Assembly (NCBI GenBank): GCA_027297685.1
Contig: JAPUHN010000288.1
Coordinates: 1-39,048 of the forward strand
Source of the DNA: Alphaproteobacteria bacterium
Lineage (GTDB): Bacteria > Pseudomonadota > Alphaproteobacteria > UBA6615
Direction of reading: 5' to 3'
Length of the DNA: 39,048 nucleotides
The stretch's first letter is position 1. Each line of letters starts with the position of its first letter. Shown piece by piece: positions 22,422 through 32,239 of this stretch. The translations under genes were made by a program, and so were the position numbers. Under the pieces are notes generated by a model that saw nothing but the letters and a program-made list of their open reading frames with translations, had not been told where the DNA came from and made no database searches.

Positions 22422-22460
22422 CCCGCTTGGCGGGTGATGGCCTTTGGCCTATATAAAGGC
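22422..22460 (+). other. Two short hairpins in the leader region upstream of acnA
   Basis: CCCGC-TTG-GCGGG (22422-22434) and GCCTTT with AAAGGC (22440-22445 and 22455-22460, nine-base loop containing CTATAT) are perfect small inverted repeats in the 145-bp gap between cytochrome b561 and aconitase. They could be a weak terminator or a structured acnA leader. No T tract follows either. Confidence 0.35.
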
Positions 22461-22543
22461 GGAATCTGACGCCGATGGGTCACCACCCGCCCGTTAGGTC
22501 ATCCAAAAATCTAGCCCTCTGGCAGAAGATAAGGAGACCATCG

Positions 22544-25222
22544 ATGTCTACGATCGGCCAAGACAGCCTGAACACCCGCCGCACCCTCGAAGTCGGCGGT
22601 GTCAAATACGACTATTTCAGCCTGAGCGAGGCGGCGGCGAAGTTTGGCGATATTTCGCGCCTTCCCTATTCGCTGAAAGTATTGCTGGAAAATCTGCTGC
22701 GCTACGAAGACGGCCGCACGGTAACGGTGGACGACGTACAGGCGATCGTCGATTGGCAGAAGGAACGCAAATCGAGCCGCGAGATCGCCTATCGCCCGTC
22801 CCGCGTGCTGCTTCAGGATTTTACCGGCGTTCCTGCGGTGGTCGATTTGGCGGCGATGCGCGAGGCGGTGCAAAACCTCAATAGCGACCCGCGGCTGATC
22901 AATCCGCTGTCGCCGGTCGATTTGGTGATCGATCACTCGGTCATGGTCGATAGCTTTGGCGGCAAGGATTCGTTCGAGAAAAACGTCGAGCGCGAATTCG
23001 AGCGCAACGGCGAACGCTACGAATTTCTGCGCTGGGGACAGGCGGCGTTCGACAATTTCCGCGTCGTGCCGCCGGGCACCGGCATCTGCCATCAGGTCAA
23101 TCTGGAATATCTGGCGCAGACCGTGTGGACCGACGAGATCGACGGCGCCACCTTCGCCTATCCCGACACCGTAATCGGCACCGATAGCCACACCACCATG
23201 ATCAATGCGTTGGGCGTGTTGGGATGGGGCGTTGGCGGCATCGAGGCCGAAGCGGCGATGCTCGGCCAACCGGTGTCGATGCTGGTGCCGGAAGTGATCG
23301 GTTTCAAAATGACCGGCGCCTTGAAAGAGGGCACGACCGCAACCGATCTGGTGCTGACCGTAACCCAGATGCTGCGCCAGAAAGGCGTGGTCAGCAAGTT
23401 CGTCGAATTCTTCGGCGACGGGCTCGACCATTTGTCCCTGGCCGACCGGGCGACCGTCTCCAATATGGCGCCCGAATATGGCGCCACCTGCGGCATTTTC
23501 CCGATCGACAAAGAGACACTGCGCTACCTGCGGTTCACCGGGCGGCCCGACGATCGGCTGGCTTTGGTCGAGGCCTACGCTAAGGCCCAAGGCATGTGGC
23601 GCGAGAAGGGCGCCCCCGAGCCGCTGTTCAGCGATACAATGGAACTCGACATCTCAACCGTCGAGCCGTCGCTCGCCGGGCCCAAGCGCCCGCAGGACCG
23701 CGTCGCCCTGTCGGACATGGTAGCCAGCGCACGGCAGGCATTGGTCGATATGGGTTCCGGTACCGCAACCCCGGTCGAGGGAGCAGACTACAGCATCGAC
23801 CCGGGTGACGTGGTGATCGCGGCGATTACAAGTTGCACCAACACCTCGAACCCCTCGGTGTTGATCGCCGCCGGCCTGGTGGCCCAAAAGGCGCGCGAAA
23901 AAGGCCTCAACAGAAAGCCCTGGGTCAAGACATCGCTGGCGCCAGGTAGCCAGGTAGTGACCGACTATCTGGTGGCGGCTGGGCTGCAACAACCCCTGGA
24001 CGAACTGGGTTTCGATTTGGTCGGCTATGGCTGCACCACGTGCATTGGCAATTCGGGCCCGTTGGACCCGGCGATCCATGACGCCGTCGTCGGCGGTGAC
24101 CTCGGGGTCGGCGCCGTGTTGTCGGGCAATCGAAATTTCGAGGGCCGTGTACATCCACTCACCAAGCTGAATTATCTGGCCTCACCGCCGCTGGTGGTGG
24201 CCTATGCGTTGGCTGGCTCGCTGAACGTCGATTTCTACAACGATCCATTGGCTCAGGACGGCGACGGCAACGATGTGTATCTCAAGGATATCTGGCCGTC
24301 GAATGCCGAGATTTCGGAAATTCTGGGCAACGTGCTAACGCCGGAAATGTTTCGCAAACGCTACGACAATGTCTTCGCCGGCGACCAGAAATGGCAGAAC
24401 ATCAAGACCGCAACCGGCCTGACCTATCAGTGGAACGATGGGTCGACCTATGTGCGCCACCCCAGCTTTTTCGAAGACATGGCGCCCGAGCCGGCCGAGA
24501 TTTCCGATGTCGTCGGCGCCCGGCCGCTCATGATACTGGCCGATAGTGTGACCACCGATCACATTTCGCCGGCCGGCTCGATCAAGGAGGATGGTCCGGC
24601 GGGCGATTATCTCAAGATGCACCAAGTGCGGCCGATCGACTTCAATTCGTTCGGATCGCGGCGCGGCAATCACGAAGTGATGATGCGCGGCACGTTCGCC
24701 AACATCCGCATCCGCAACGAAATGGCGCCGGGCACCGAGGGCGGGGTCACGGTTCACCAGCCATCGGGCGACCCGATGTCGGTTTATGACGCCGCGATGC
24801 GTTACCTGGCCGACGGAGTTCCGCTGGTGGTCATCGGCGGGAAGGAATATGGCACCGGGTCGAGCCGCGATTGGGCGGCCAAAGGCACACGTCTGCTTGG
24901 GGTCAAGGCGGTGATCGTCGAGAGCTTCGAGCGCATCCACCGTTCGAACCTGGTCGGGATGGGCGTATTGCCGCTCCAGTTCAAGGATGGCCTCGACCGC
25001 GCGCAACTTGGTTTCGACGGCACCGAGATGTTTGATCTCACCGGCATCGAGGGCGGCATCACGCCGCGCATGGATATCGCGTGCAAGATAACTTACGCCG
25101 ATGGCGCGGTGCGCGAGATCCCCTTATTGTGCCGCATCGACACCCTCGACGAGGTAGAATATTACCGCCATGGCGGCATCCTTCAGTATGTGTTGCGGAA
25201 CATGTTGAAAGAGGCCGCGTAG
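22544..25222 (+). CDS. acnA: Aconitate hydratase A
   Basis: An 892-residue [4Fe-4S] aconitase that interconverts citrate and isocitrate in the TCA cycle. The cluster ligands are all present: Cys431 in SCTNTSNPS, and Cys497 and Cys500 in [12 protein letters not shown], almost the same positions as in E. coli AcnA. The active-site loop [19 protein letters not shown] lies near the C terminus. ATG 22544 is preferred because of the AAGGAG site nine bases upstream; a frame from 22475 adds 23 unlikely residues. The apo-form of such proteins can bind RNA when iron is scarce (family knowledge). It is a single gene with its own leader. Confidence 0.96.
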   Translation: MSTIGQDSLNTRRTLEVGGVKYDYFSLSEAAAKFGDISRLPYSLKVLLENLLRYEDGRTVTVDDVQAIVDWQKERKSSREIAYRPSRVLLQDFTGVPAVVDLAAMREAVQNLNSDPRLINPLSPVDLVIDHSVMVDSFGGKDSFEKNVEREFERNGERYEFLRWGQAAFDNFRVVPPGTGICHQVNLEYLAQTVWTDEIDGATFAYPDTVIGTDSHTTMINALGVLGWGVGGIEAEAAMLGQPVSMLVPEVIGFKMTGALKEGTTATDLVLTVTQMLRQKGVVSKFVEFFGDGLDHLSLADRATVSNMAPEYGATCGIFPIDKETLRYLRFTGRPDDRLALVEAYAKAQGMWREKGAPEPLFSDTMELDISTVEPSLAGPKRPQDRVALSDMVASARQALVDMGSGTATPVEGADYSIDPGDVVIAAITSCTNTSNPSVLIAAGLVAQKAREKGLNRKPWVKTSLAPGSQVVTDYLVAAGLQQPLDELGFDLVGYGCTTCIGNSGPLDPAIHDAVVGGDLGVGAVLSGNRNFEGRVHPLTKLNYLASPPLVVAYALAGSLNVDFYNDPLAQDGDGNDVYLKDIWPSNAEISEILGNVLTPEMFRKRYDNVFAGDQKWQNIKTATGLTYQWNDGSTYVRHPSFFEDMAPEPAEISDVVGARPLMILADSVTTDHISPAGSIKEDGPAGDYLKMHQVRPIDFNSFGSRRGNHEVMMRGTFANIRIRNEMAPGTEGGVTVHQPSGDPMSVYDAAMRYLADGVPLVVIGGKEYGTGSSRDWAAKGTRLLGVKAVIVESFERIHRSNLVGMGVLPLQFKDGLDRAQLGFDGTEMFDLTGIEGGITPRMDIACKITYADGAVREIPLLCRIDTLDEVEYYRHGGILQYVLRNMLKEAA

Positions 25223-25281
25223 AGCGTCTGTCACTGTCAATTGATTGGCATGTGAAACTCCGGCGTCTCATAGTTGGCGTG

Positions 25282-26055
25282 ATGACCATGATTGCACATC
25301 CTCGGTTGACATTGCGCTGGCTGGTTTTGGCCGCGGGCTTGTTGCTGGCCGCGCTGGCTTCGGCACCGTCGAGCGCCGGCGAACGTCTGACGGTCGTCGA
25401 ATTATTTACCTCGCAGGGCTGCCCATTGTGTCCTTCTGCAGACGCGTTTTTAGGTGAGCTGACCAAGCGCGATGATGTGTTGGCGCTGAGCTTCCACGTT
25501 GGTTATTGGGATTACATCGGTTGGGCCGACCCGTTTGCCAAACCCGCCTACACCAAGCGCCAGGAAAAATATCTCGACTGGTTCGGCCTTCCCTATGTGT
25601 TCACGCCGCAGGCCGTCATCGATGGCCGCATGCACGCATCGGGCAATCGCCAGGAAAGCATTTTGCGCCACATAAAAGTGGCCGGCAAAGTCGAACGCGG
25701 CCGCATCGATGTCGAGTTGACGCGAATTTCGGCTGGCCAGGTGCGAATCCGTATTGCCATGACGGAAGCGGTCTATCGCGGCGAAGCGGAAATCATTCTG
25801 GTTCGCTTCGATGAGAAAAAAGAAACCGTGATTACCCACGGAGAAAATTCCGGCAAGACGCTGGTCAACTTCAACGTCGTCCGCGTCATGCGGCCGGTCG
25901 CCGACTGGAACGGCGAGCCTGTCGATATGGTGCAGCGCTTGGTCGATTTGGATTCCCCGGGCGGGGATTTTTGCGCTGTTTTGATCCAGGAGCGCGCCCA
26001 GGGCCGCATCCTGGGCGCTGCTGTGGTCGATATGCGGGGTCCTGGACCCACGTAA
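25282..26055 (+). CDS. DUF1223 secreted thioredoxin-like protein
   Basis: A 257-residue exported protein. A signal peptide is followed by VVELFTSQGCPLCPSADAFL, a thioredoxin-fold start with a CPLC redox motif. It then has FHVGYWDYIGWADPFAKPAYTKRQ, the segment that defines the DUF1223 family, and a C-terminal beta-rich part. It is probably a periplasmic thiol-redox protein; its substrate is not known. ATGs at 25282 and 25288 are both possible, and longer frames would overlap acnA. It is convergent with htpG, with only 8 bp between stops. Confidence 0.83.
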   Translation: MTMIAHPRLTLRWLVLAAGLLLAALASAPSSAGERLTVVELFTSQGCPLCPSADAFLGELTKRDDVLALSFHVGYWDYIGWADPFAKPAYTKRQEKYLDWFGLPYVFTPQAVIDGRMHASGNRQESILRHIKVAGKVERGRIDVELTRISAGQVRIRIAMTEAVYRGEAEIILVRFDEKKETVITHGENSGKTLVNFNVVRVMRPVADWNGEPVDMVQRLVDLDSPGGDFCAVLIQERAQGRILGAAVVDMRGPGPT

Positions 26056-26063
26056 CAGGCTCG

Positions 26064-27971
26064 TTAGCTGGATACGGCCTTGGTTATGATATCGGCCATG
26101 CGCCGGGCAAAAGCCGCCGGATCGGGCGGCGTTTCGCCTTCGATAATGCGCGCCTGGTCGAGCAGCAGCCAGGCGACATCGTCGAGTTCGACTGAAGCGT
26201 CGCCACCCTTCTCCGCAACGGTATCGGCGAGCCTGCGGATCAGCGGGTGTTTTGGGTTTATTTCGAGAATGCGCTTAGCGCCGGTCTTCACCTGCTTGGA
26301 TTGCCGCAGTATTCGCTCGATGTGCATGTCCATGTCGTCTTCGGCAGCCACCAGGCACACCGCGCTATCGGTCAAGCGGTTGCTCTCGCGCACGTCCTTT
26401 ACCGCGTCCGCCAGGGTGAGCTTGAGCAGCGCGGTCAGGCTAGACAGGGCGTTGTCGGCGGCGGCGGATGGTTTGTCGTCGGCCTCCGGCGCCGTGCCGA
26501 TCGCGTCTAAATCGATATCGCCGCGGGTCGCCGAACGGAAATTCTTGCCGTCGAATTCGTTGATCATGGACAGCCAGAACTCGTCGACCGGATCGACCAT
26601 CAACAAAACGTCGATGTTGCGCGCCCTGAACGCCTCGAGCTGGGGTGAAGCGGCTACCGCCTCCAAACTTTCGCCGGAAATATAATAGATATCCTCTTGG
26701 CCGTCGGCCATGCGGCCGACATAGTCGGCGAGATTTGTGAGGCCCTCCTGGCCGGTCGAGTGAAAGTGGGCGAGCGCTAAAAGGTCCTCGCGGTAATCGG
26801 CAGATTCGTAAAGGCCCTCTTTCAAGACGGCGCCAAAATTGTTCCAAAAAGACGCATAGCCTTCGGTGTCTTTCTTCGCTTTCTTTTTCAGCTCGCCAAG
26901 GACGCGTTTGACCATGCCGGTGCGGATCTTCGCCAACACCGGATTGAGCTGCAGCATTTCGCGGCTGATGTTGAGCGGTAGGTCCTCGGAATCGATAATG
27001 CCGCGAACGAAGCGCAACCAGGCGGGCAGCAGATCCTCGCAATCGTCGGTGATGAAGACGCGGCGCACGTATAGCTTCACATTGGTCTTGCGTTCCGGCT
27101 GGAACAAGTCGAAAGGCTGGCTGGTCGGTACGAACAGCAGACTGGTGTACTCGATCCTGCCCTCGACCCGGTTGTGCAGGGTCAGCCAGGGATCGTCGAA
27201 TAGGTGGCCGACATGGTGGTAAAATTCCTTGTACTGATCGTCGCTGATCTCGCCGCGCGGCCGTGACCACAGGGCCGATGCCGTATTGAGCTGCTCGCTG
27301 CCGCCGTCTTCGCCGACCAGGTTGATCGGCAGGCCGATATGGTCGGAATAGGTCTTGATAATGTGGCCGATGCGCGGCGCGTCGAGGAATTCCTTTTCGC
27401 CTTTTTCCAGGTGTAGCGTCACGGTTGTACCCCGCGGGGTGTCGGCGTCTATCGGAGCGATATCGAAACTGCCCTTGCCGTCGCTCTCCCATTGCCACGC
27501 TTCACCGGCGCCGGCGCGGCGGCTGGTGACGGTTACTTTGTCGGCGACCATGAAGGCTGAATAAAAGCCGACGCCGAACTGGCCGATCAGATTGCTGTTG
27601 CCGTCCTCTTCTTTACCGGTTTGTTCGACGAAGGCGGCGGTGCCCGAACGCGCTATCGTACCCAGATTGTCGACCAGCTCTTGATAGCTCATGCCGATGC
27701 CGTTATCGGCAACGGTAAGGGTGCGCGTCTTGGCGTCGGCGGTAATAGTGATTTTGAGATCGCCATCGCCGTCGAGCAAAGACGAGTCGGTCAACGCTTC
27801 GTAGCGCAACTTGTCGCAGGCGTCGGACGAATTCGACACCAGTTCGCGAAGGAATATCTCTTTATCGCTGTAGAGCGAATGGGCAACGATATCCAACAGC
27901 CGGGCGACTTCGGCCTGGAATTCATGGGTTTCCGCCTTTTTGGGGGTGGATTTATTTGTAGCGGTACTCAT
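26064..27971 (-). CDS. htpG: Chaperone HtpG (Hsp90)
   Basis: A 635-residue cytoplasmic ATP-dependent chaperone. The GHKL ATPase domain shows LRELVSNSSDACDKLRYEAL with the catalytic Glu, DNGIGM, and GQFGVGFYSAFMVAD with the ATP lid. The middle domain and C-terminal dimerisation domain follow, and the MEEVD tail of eukaryotic Hsp90 is absent. The start is ATG 27971 with GAGGA upstream; a frame from 28025 would begin inside the promoter. Control by the heat-shock sigma factor RpoH is predicted from the promoter at 28014-28042. The gene is divergent from the helicase. Confidence 0.96.
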   Translation of the reverse strand: MSTATNKSTPKKAETHEFQAEVARLLDIVAHSLYSDKEIFLRELVSNSSDACDKLRYEALTDSSLLDGDGDLKITITADAKTRTLTVADNGIGMSYQELVDNLGTIARSGTAAFVEQTGKEEDGNSNLIGQFGVGFYSAFMVADKVTVTSRRAGAGEAWQWESDGKGSFDIAPIDADTPRGTTVTLHLEKGEKEFLDAPRIGHIIKTYSDHIGLPINLVGEDGGSEQLNTASALWSRPRGEISDDQYKEFYHHVGHLFDDPWLTLHNRVEGRIEYTSLLFVPTSQPFDLFQPERKTNVKLYVRRVFITDDCEDLLPAWLRFVRGIIDSEDLPLNISREMLQLNPVLAKIRTGMVKRVLGELKKKAKKDTEGYASFWNNFGAVLKEGLYESADYREDLLALAHFHSTGQEGLTNLADYVGRMADGQEDIYYISGESLEAVAASPQLEAFRARNIDVLLMVDPVDEFWLSMINEFDGKNFRSATRGDIDLDAIGTAPEADDKPSAAADNALSSLTALLKLTLADAVKDVRESNRLTDSAVCLVAAEDDMDMHIERILRQSKQVKTGAKRILEINPKHPLIRRLADTVAEKGGDASVELDDVAWLLLDQARIIEGETPPDPAAFARRMADIITKAVSS

Positions 27972-28013
27972 CGGTGTCCTCGTCGCGTTGAATTGACCTG
28001 TTGATGTGAGCAC

Positions 28014-28042
28014 ATATGAGGGCACACACGGCGTGCGGCAAG
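28014..28042 (-). promoter_or_regulatory. RpoH (sigma-32) type heat-shock promoter of htpG
   Basis: On the minus strand a -35-like CTTGCC (28042-28037; consensus CTTGAA) is followed after 15 bases by CCTCATAT (28021-28014; consensus CCCCATNT, seven of eight). Transcription would begin near 28006, giving a leader of about 35 bases before the htpG ATG. Confidence 0.65.
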
Positions 28043-28094
28043 ATTAGTATTTCTAGTGGTTGCAATCCATCCGACGGCAACCGATTGTGTGATC

Positions 28095-30602
28095 ATGAGG
28101 TTTTCTGAAGCAGGGTCCGTGAAAGCCGTTCTCGGACCGACAAATACCGGTAAAACCTACCTCGCGATCGACCGCATGATGGGTCATTCGACCGGTATGA
28201 TTGGTTTTCCATTGCGCCTGCTGGCGCGCGAAAACTATGACCGGGTCGTGCGACTGCGCGGTGCCGGTTCGGCTGCCCTGATTACTGGCGAAGAACGCAT
28301 CATTCCCGATAATCCGCGCTATTATCTGTGCACCGTCGAGGCGATGCCGCAGGACCGGCAAGTTGCCTTCCTGGCGATCGACGAGATTCAGCTGTGCGCC
28401 GATGCGGAACGCGGGCACGTCTTTACCGAGCGCCTGCTGAGCGCGCGCGGGACCGAAGAAACGATGTTTCTGGGCGCTGAAACGATGGCGCCGATCTTGC
28501 GTAAACTGGTGCCGGAAGCCGAGTTTCTGCGCCGCGAGCGGTTGTCGCGGCTGAGTTATGTCGGGCCGAAGAAGCTAACCCGGTTGCCCCCGCGCTCCGC
28601 GGTGATCGCGTTTTCCGCGGCGAATGTCTACGCGCTTGCCGAATTGCTACGCCGCCAGCGCGGCGGCGCCGCCGTCGTTCTCGGCGCGCTCAGCCCGCGG
28701 ACCCGTAACGCCCAAGTCGGCCTGTACGAGGCCGGTGAGGTCGATTATCTGGTCGCCACCGATGCGATCGGCATGGGCCTCAACATGGGCATCGACCATG
28801 TCGCTTTTTCGTCGCTGAGGAAGTTCGACGGCAATCATTTTCGCCATCTGATGCCCGCTGAAATCGCTCAGGTAGCGGGCCGGGCCGGCCGCTATATGGC
28901 GGACGGCACATTCGGCCCGACGACCGATCTTGAACCGTTCGATCCCGATCTGGTGGCGGCGTTGGAGGACCACAAGTTCGACTCGATTCGCGCCCTGTTC
29001 TGGCGCGCCACCAACCTGGATTTCGATTCGCCGGCCAACCTAAAACGAAGCCTCGAAGCGCCACCGCCGGTGCGCGAGTTGCGCCGGGCGCGCGCAGCCG
29101 ACGATTATGGCGCGCTGGTCAGTGCGATTGCTTCTCCTGGCGTCGTCGATATGGCGGCCCATCCCGAAGCGGTTCGCCTGCTGTGGGATGTCTGCCGAAT
29201 TCCCGATTTTCTGGGAGACCTCAGCGGTTCTCACCCCCGGCTCGTCACCCGCATTTATAAATTTTTGATGTCGTCCGAGGCGAGGATTCCGAGCGAGTGG
29301 ATTAGCCGAGCGGTCGATCGGCTCGACCGCACCGACGGCGATATCGATACATTGCTTGGGCGGATCGCCGGGGTGCGGACCTGGACCTATGTGTCTCATC
29401 GCAGCGACTGGCTTGAGGATGCGGTCGGTTGGCAGCAACGCACCTGCGATTTGGAAAACAAGCTTTCCGATGCGTTGCACGACCGCCTGACCCAGCGCTT
29501 CGTCGACCGCAAGACGGCGGTGTTGGTACGTCGATTGCGCGAACGTAAAACCTTGCTGGCGGGCGTCGGCAATGATGGCCGCGTGACGGTGGAAGGACAC
29601 GATGTGGGGTGGCTCGAGGGGTTTCGCTTCGTGCCTCTCGACAGCGAAGTGGCGGCAAGTACCCATCTTATGGCCGCCGCGAACCGCGTTTTGCGCGAGG
29701 CCATCGCGGGCCGGGTGGCTGAAATCGGCGCGGCGGGCGACGACGCTTTCTCCATCGATCTCGAAAACGGGAAAATCAGGTGGCGAGACGCGCCATTGGC
29801 GCGATTGGCAGCGGGCGCCGCGGTGGTGCGCCCCCACATCGAAGTTTTCGCCAGTGACCTCATCGATGGTCCGGCGCGCGAGCAGGTTCGCCAGCGTCTA
29901 ACCCGTTGGTTGGATGACTATTTGCGGGCCCAGATCGGACCGCTGCTCGATTTGCGCCAGGCGACGTCTGCCGGGGCTGTGCGTGGTCTGGCCTATCGGT
30001 TGGCCGAAGGCTTGGGGTGCAGCTTTGGCGATCCCGCTGTCGACCGGAAGAGCAATTTCTCCGAAGACGAGCGCAAGTTGCTGGCGCGCTCGGGCGTGCG
30101 GATCGGTGTTGAAACGACCTACATGCCGGCGATGCTCAAGGGACGGCTGGTGCCGCTGAAAAGCTTGCTGTGGTCGGTGCACGCGGGCCGGCCGGCGCCG
30201 ACGGCGATCCCTGACGGCGGTGCGACGTCGCTGACGTGTCACGACGATGTGCCGGCTGGCTGGTATCTGGCGCTGGGATTTTGTCCCGCCGGACCACTGG
30301 CGGTGCGCGCCGACCTGTTGGAACGCTTATTGGCCGACGTGCGCCGGTCGAGCCGTGAGGGTGCGTTCGAAGTGAGCGCAACGATGATGAACGCGATCGG
30401 CGCCAACCCAGATGATTTTGCTCAAGTGTTGCGACGATTTGGTTACGCGGTTACCAGCACCGATGAGACGTTGCGCGTAGCCCGGCGGCGTCCCGGCAAA
30501 CGAGCGGCGACCAAGCCGCGGGGCCAGCGCGCCGCCAGCATTGTCGATCCGGACTCGCCGTTTGCCAAATTGGCCCAGCTGAATACCGGTTCCAGATCGT
30601 GA
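28095..30602 (+). CDS. Suv3-like DExH-box RNA helicase
   Basis: An 835-residue helicase. Walker A GPTNTGKT (14-21), motif II DEIQ (96-99), ATDAIGMGLNMGID (motif V) and QVAGRAGR (motif VI, 259-266) match the Suv3 branch, whose mitochondrial members unwind RNA for degradation. The N-terminal helicase core is about 330 residues long. A long alphaproteobacterial C-terminal extension follows, ending in a basic tail (RRRPGKRAATKPRGQRAA). I chose ATG 28095; GTG 28056 or GTG 28119 are possible. It is followed after 19 bp by an S4 RNA-binding gene, consistent with joint work on RNA or ribosomes. Its client RNAs are unknown. Confidence 0.88.
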   Translation: MRFSEAGSVKAVLGPTNTGKTYLAIDRMMGHSTGMIGFPLRLLARENYDRVVRLRGAGSAALITGEERIIPDNPRYYLCTVEAMPQDRQVAFLAIDEIQLCADAERGHVFTERLLSARGTEETMFLGAETMAPILRKLVPEAEFLRRERLSRLSYVGPKKLTRLPPRSAVIAFSAANVYALAELLRRQRGGAAVVLGALSPRTRNAQVGLYEAGEVDYLVATDAIGMGLNMGIDHVAFSSLRKFDGNHFRHLMPAEIAQVAGRAGRYMADGTFGPTTDLEPFDPDLVAALEDHKFDSIRALFWRATNLDFDSPANLKRSLEAPPPVRELRRARAADDYGALVSAIASPGVVDMAAHPEAVRLLWDVCRIPDFLGDLSGSHPRLVTRIYKFLMSSEARIPSEWISRAVDRLDRTDGDIDTLLGRIAGVRTWTYVSHRSDWLEDAVGWQQRTCDLENKLSDALHDRLTQRFVDRKTAVLVRRLRERKTLLAGVGNDGRVTVEGHDVGWLEGFRFVPLDSEVAASTHLMAAANRVLREAIAGRVAEIGAAGDDAFSIDLENGKIRWRDAPLARLAAGAAVVRPHIEVFASDLIDGPAREQVRQRLTRWLDDYLRAQIGPLLDLRQATSAGAVRGLAYRLAEGLGCSFGDPAVDRKSNFSEDERKLLARSGVRIGVETTYMPAMLKGRLVPLKSLLWSVHAGRPAPTAIPDGGATSLTCHDDVPAGWYLALGFCPAGPLAVRADLLERLLADVRRSSREGAFEVSATMMNAIGANPDDFAQVLRRFGYAVTSTDETLRVARRRPGKRAATKPRGQRAASIVDPDSPFAKLAQLNTGSRS

Positions 30603-30621
30603 ATTTCCTGGCAGTGGATTG

Positions 30622-31008
30622 ATGGTGGAAACCGACACGCTGCGGCTCGATAAATGGCTTTGGTTTACCCGCCTCTGCAAGACGCGCACCCAGGCCACGG
30701 CGCTCTGTCGGACGGGTCGGGTGCGGGTCAATCGCACGCCGGTCCGCAAGCCAAACCATGCGTTACGGCTGGACGACGTATTGACGTTTCCCTTGGGCCG
30801 CCGCATCTGGGTGGTCCGCGTGGTCGCATTGGGCGAGCGGCGAGGCCCGTTTCGCGAAGCCCAGACCCTCTACGAAGATTTGTCGCCGCCGCCGGTACCA
30901 CCGGCCGAACGGTCGCTGGGTAGTGGCCAACGAGATCGCGGCGCCGGGCGCCCGACCAAGCGTGACCGGCGCGCTATCGACCAATTGAACGACCCCGGAA
31001 ACCCCTAG
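30622..31008 (+). CDS. hslR: S4-domain RNA-binding protein, HslR (Hsp15)-like
   Basis: A 128-residue protein with an N-terminal S4 fold (LRLDKWLWFTRLCKTRTQAT, then GRVRVNRTPVRKP, about residues 7-45) and a basic, disordered C-terminal tail. E. coli Hsp15 recognises stalled 50S subunits carrying nascent chains, and this is the usual annotation for short S4 proteins of this form. ATG 30622 is used; a TTG precedes it. It is tightly coupled to the helicase gene (19 bp). Confidence 0.85.
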   Translation: MVETDTLRLDKWLWFTRLCKTRTQATALCRTGRVRVNRTPVRKPNHALRLDDVLTFPLGRRIWVVRVVALGERRGPFREAQTLYEDLSPPPVPPAERSLGSGQRDRGAGRPTKRDRRAIDQLNDPGNP

Positions 31009-31055
31009 AATGGCAATGGTTGTTGTAAGCGTCATTCGCGTGTAAACCGGCACCC

Positions 31056-31505
31056 ATGTTGGACCGGCTTAAGAAAATGTTCGGTGCGGACGAGACCGAC
31101 CCCAGTGAACCAGGGCGGCACACCGTCGACGAATTACACCTTGCCGCCGCCGTGCTCCTGATTGAAACGGCGCGTATGGACGATACCATCGGCGACGAGG
31201 AGCGTGGCGTGATTGTCGATCTAGTGCGCGACAGGTTCGAATTGTCCACCGAAGAGGTGTCGTCGGTGATCGAGTTGGCCGACGAAGTCGCGCACAACGC
31301 GGTCGAATTGTCGCGGTTTACCCGTCGCATTCGCGACGATTTCGACCATGACGAGCGAATTGAAATGGTCGAAATGCTGTGGCGCGTGGTCTATGCCGAT
31401 GGAGTCGTGCACGACCACGAATCGAACCTATTGCGGCGCGTTGCCGGCCTGCTTTACGTTAGCGACCGGGAAAGCGGCGAGGCACGAAAACGGGTGATAG
31501 CATAG
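31056..31505 (+). CDS. TerB-like protein
   Basis: A 149-residue acidic, all-helical protein. Two repeats of the pattern ETARMDDTIGDEERGVIVDL and WRVVYADGVVHDHESNLLRRV match the TerB fold (tellurite-resistance associated, metal-binding acidic residues at the helix junctions). The N-terminal MLDRLKKMFG is amphipathic and might contact a membrane. Stand-alone TerB proteins are common in alphaproteobacteria and their role is uncertain. It lies 47 bp after the S4 gene and 111 bp before fdxA, probably in the same transcript as the helicase. Confidence 0.8.
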   Translation: MLDRLKKMFGADETDPSEPGRHTVDELHLAAAVLLIETARMDDTIGDEERGVIVDLVRDRFELSTEEVSSVIELADEVAHNAVELSRFTRRIRDDFDHDERIEMVEMLWRVVYADGVVHDHESNLLRRVAGLLYVSDRESGEARKRVIA

Positions 31506-31547
31506 AATTGCATGACTCTGAGGCGGATGCATCGAAGCTAGTAGATC

Positions 31548-31564
31548 GGACCTAAATGAGGTCC
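31548..31564 (+). other. Short hairpin in the fdxA leader
   Basis: A perfect inverted repeat GGACCT-AAATG-AGGTCC lies about 52 bp upstream of the fdxA ATG. It could be an operator or a leader stem-loop; it lacks a U tract and so is a poor terminator. Confidence 0.4.
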
Positions 31565-31616
31565 CAGATTAGTCGAGTTTCCCCAGCGAGTTGGATTAGT
31601 AAGGAAGGAATTAATC

Positions 31617-31955
31617 ATGCCGTACGTGGTGACCGAGGCTTGCATCAAATGCAAGTACACCGACTGCGTGGAAGTCTGCCCCGTGGATTGCTTCTACGAA
31701 GGCGAAAACATGTTGGTGATACATCCCGACGAATGCATCGACTGCGGCGTGTGCGAGCCTGAGTGCCCGGCTGAAGCGATCATCCCCGATGTCGAGCCGG
31801 AAGCCGAGAAATGGCTTGAAATGAATCGTGAATACTCGGAAAAGTGGCCGAACGTTACGACCAGGTCGGATCCGCTGCCGGACGCAGACGCAGTCAAGTC
31901 AGAGCAAGGAAAGTTCGATAAATACTTCAGCTCCAATCCGGGCCAGGGTGATTAA
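31617..31955 (+). CDS. fdxA: Seven-iron ferredoxin FdxA
   Basis: A 112-residue [3Fe-4S][4Fe-4S] ferredoxin. Cysteines at 9, 12, 17, 21 and 25, then [12 protein letters not shown] (40, 43, 46, 50), follow the spacing of Azotobacter-type FdI. The extra loop and acidic C-terminal region of the family follow. It is a small soluble electron carrier. The ATG at 31617 is preceded by an AAGGAAGGA ribosome site. The fdxA-carD pair is a familiar neighbourhood in alphaproteobacteria. Confidence 0.94.
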   Translation: MPYVVTEACIKCKYTDCVEVCPVDCFYEGENMLVIHPDECIDCGVCEPECPAEAIIPDVEPEAEKWLEMNREYSEKWPNVTTRSDPLPDADAVKSEQGKFDKYFSSNPGQGD

Positions 31956-32239
31956 CCGGAAGTAGAAACAAAATAATCCCGTAATAGTAGCAAAAAACTG
32001 GTGCCGACCTGGACAGCTGGCTGTTAATTACCCGATTTTTGTGGTACATTACCGGTCAACAATTGGGGACGGTCAATCGCTTCGTCGTGTGCGGCTGTCC
32101 CTTAATTTGTGTCTGATACCGCTGTCCAGACGCGCAGAACACGCAAGATACAAGTGTAGCCGGCCGAACCACCGGTGACGCTGGCGGTATAACGATGCAT
32201 GGTGGCGGCGAAAACAAGTAGGCGGATAGGGCGACAAGT
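31956..32239. other. fdxA-carD intergenic region, no gene seen
   Basis: About 284 bases without a convincing reading frame. The A+T-rich first third contains TGTTAA and, 17 bases later, TACATT (about 32022-32050), a possible plus-strand promoter for carD. A loose inverted repeat GGGAC/GTCCC (about 32066-32101) follows. The long leader suggests carD has its own promoter. Confidence 0.4.

Noticed and set aside
22511-23590. A 359-codon open frame on the minus strand inside acnA
   Set aside because: It is antisense to a clearly conserved aconitase, rich in His/Arg/Gln with no recognisable motif; a by-product of GC-rich codon use.
26440-27498. A 352-codon minus-strand frame overlapping htpG in another frame
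   Set aside because: Arginine-rich shadow of htpG on the same strand; the true frame has full Hsp90 motifs.
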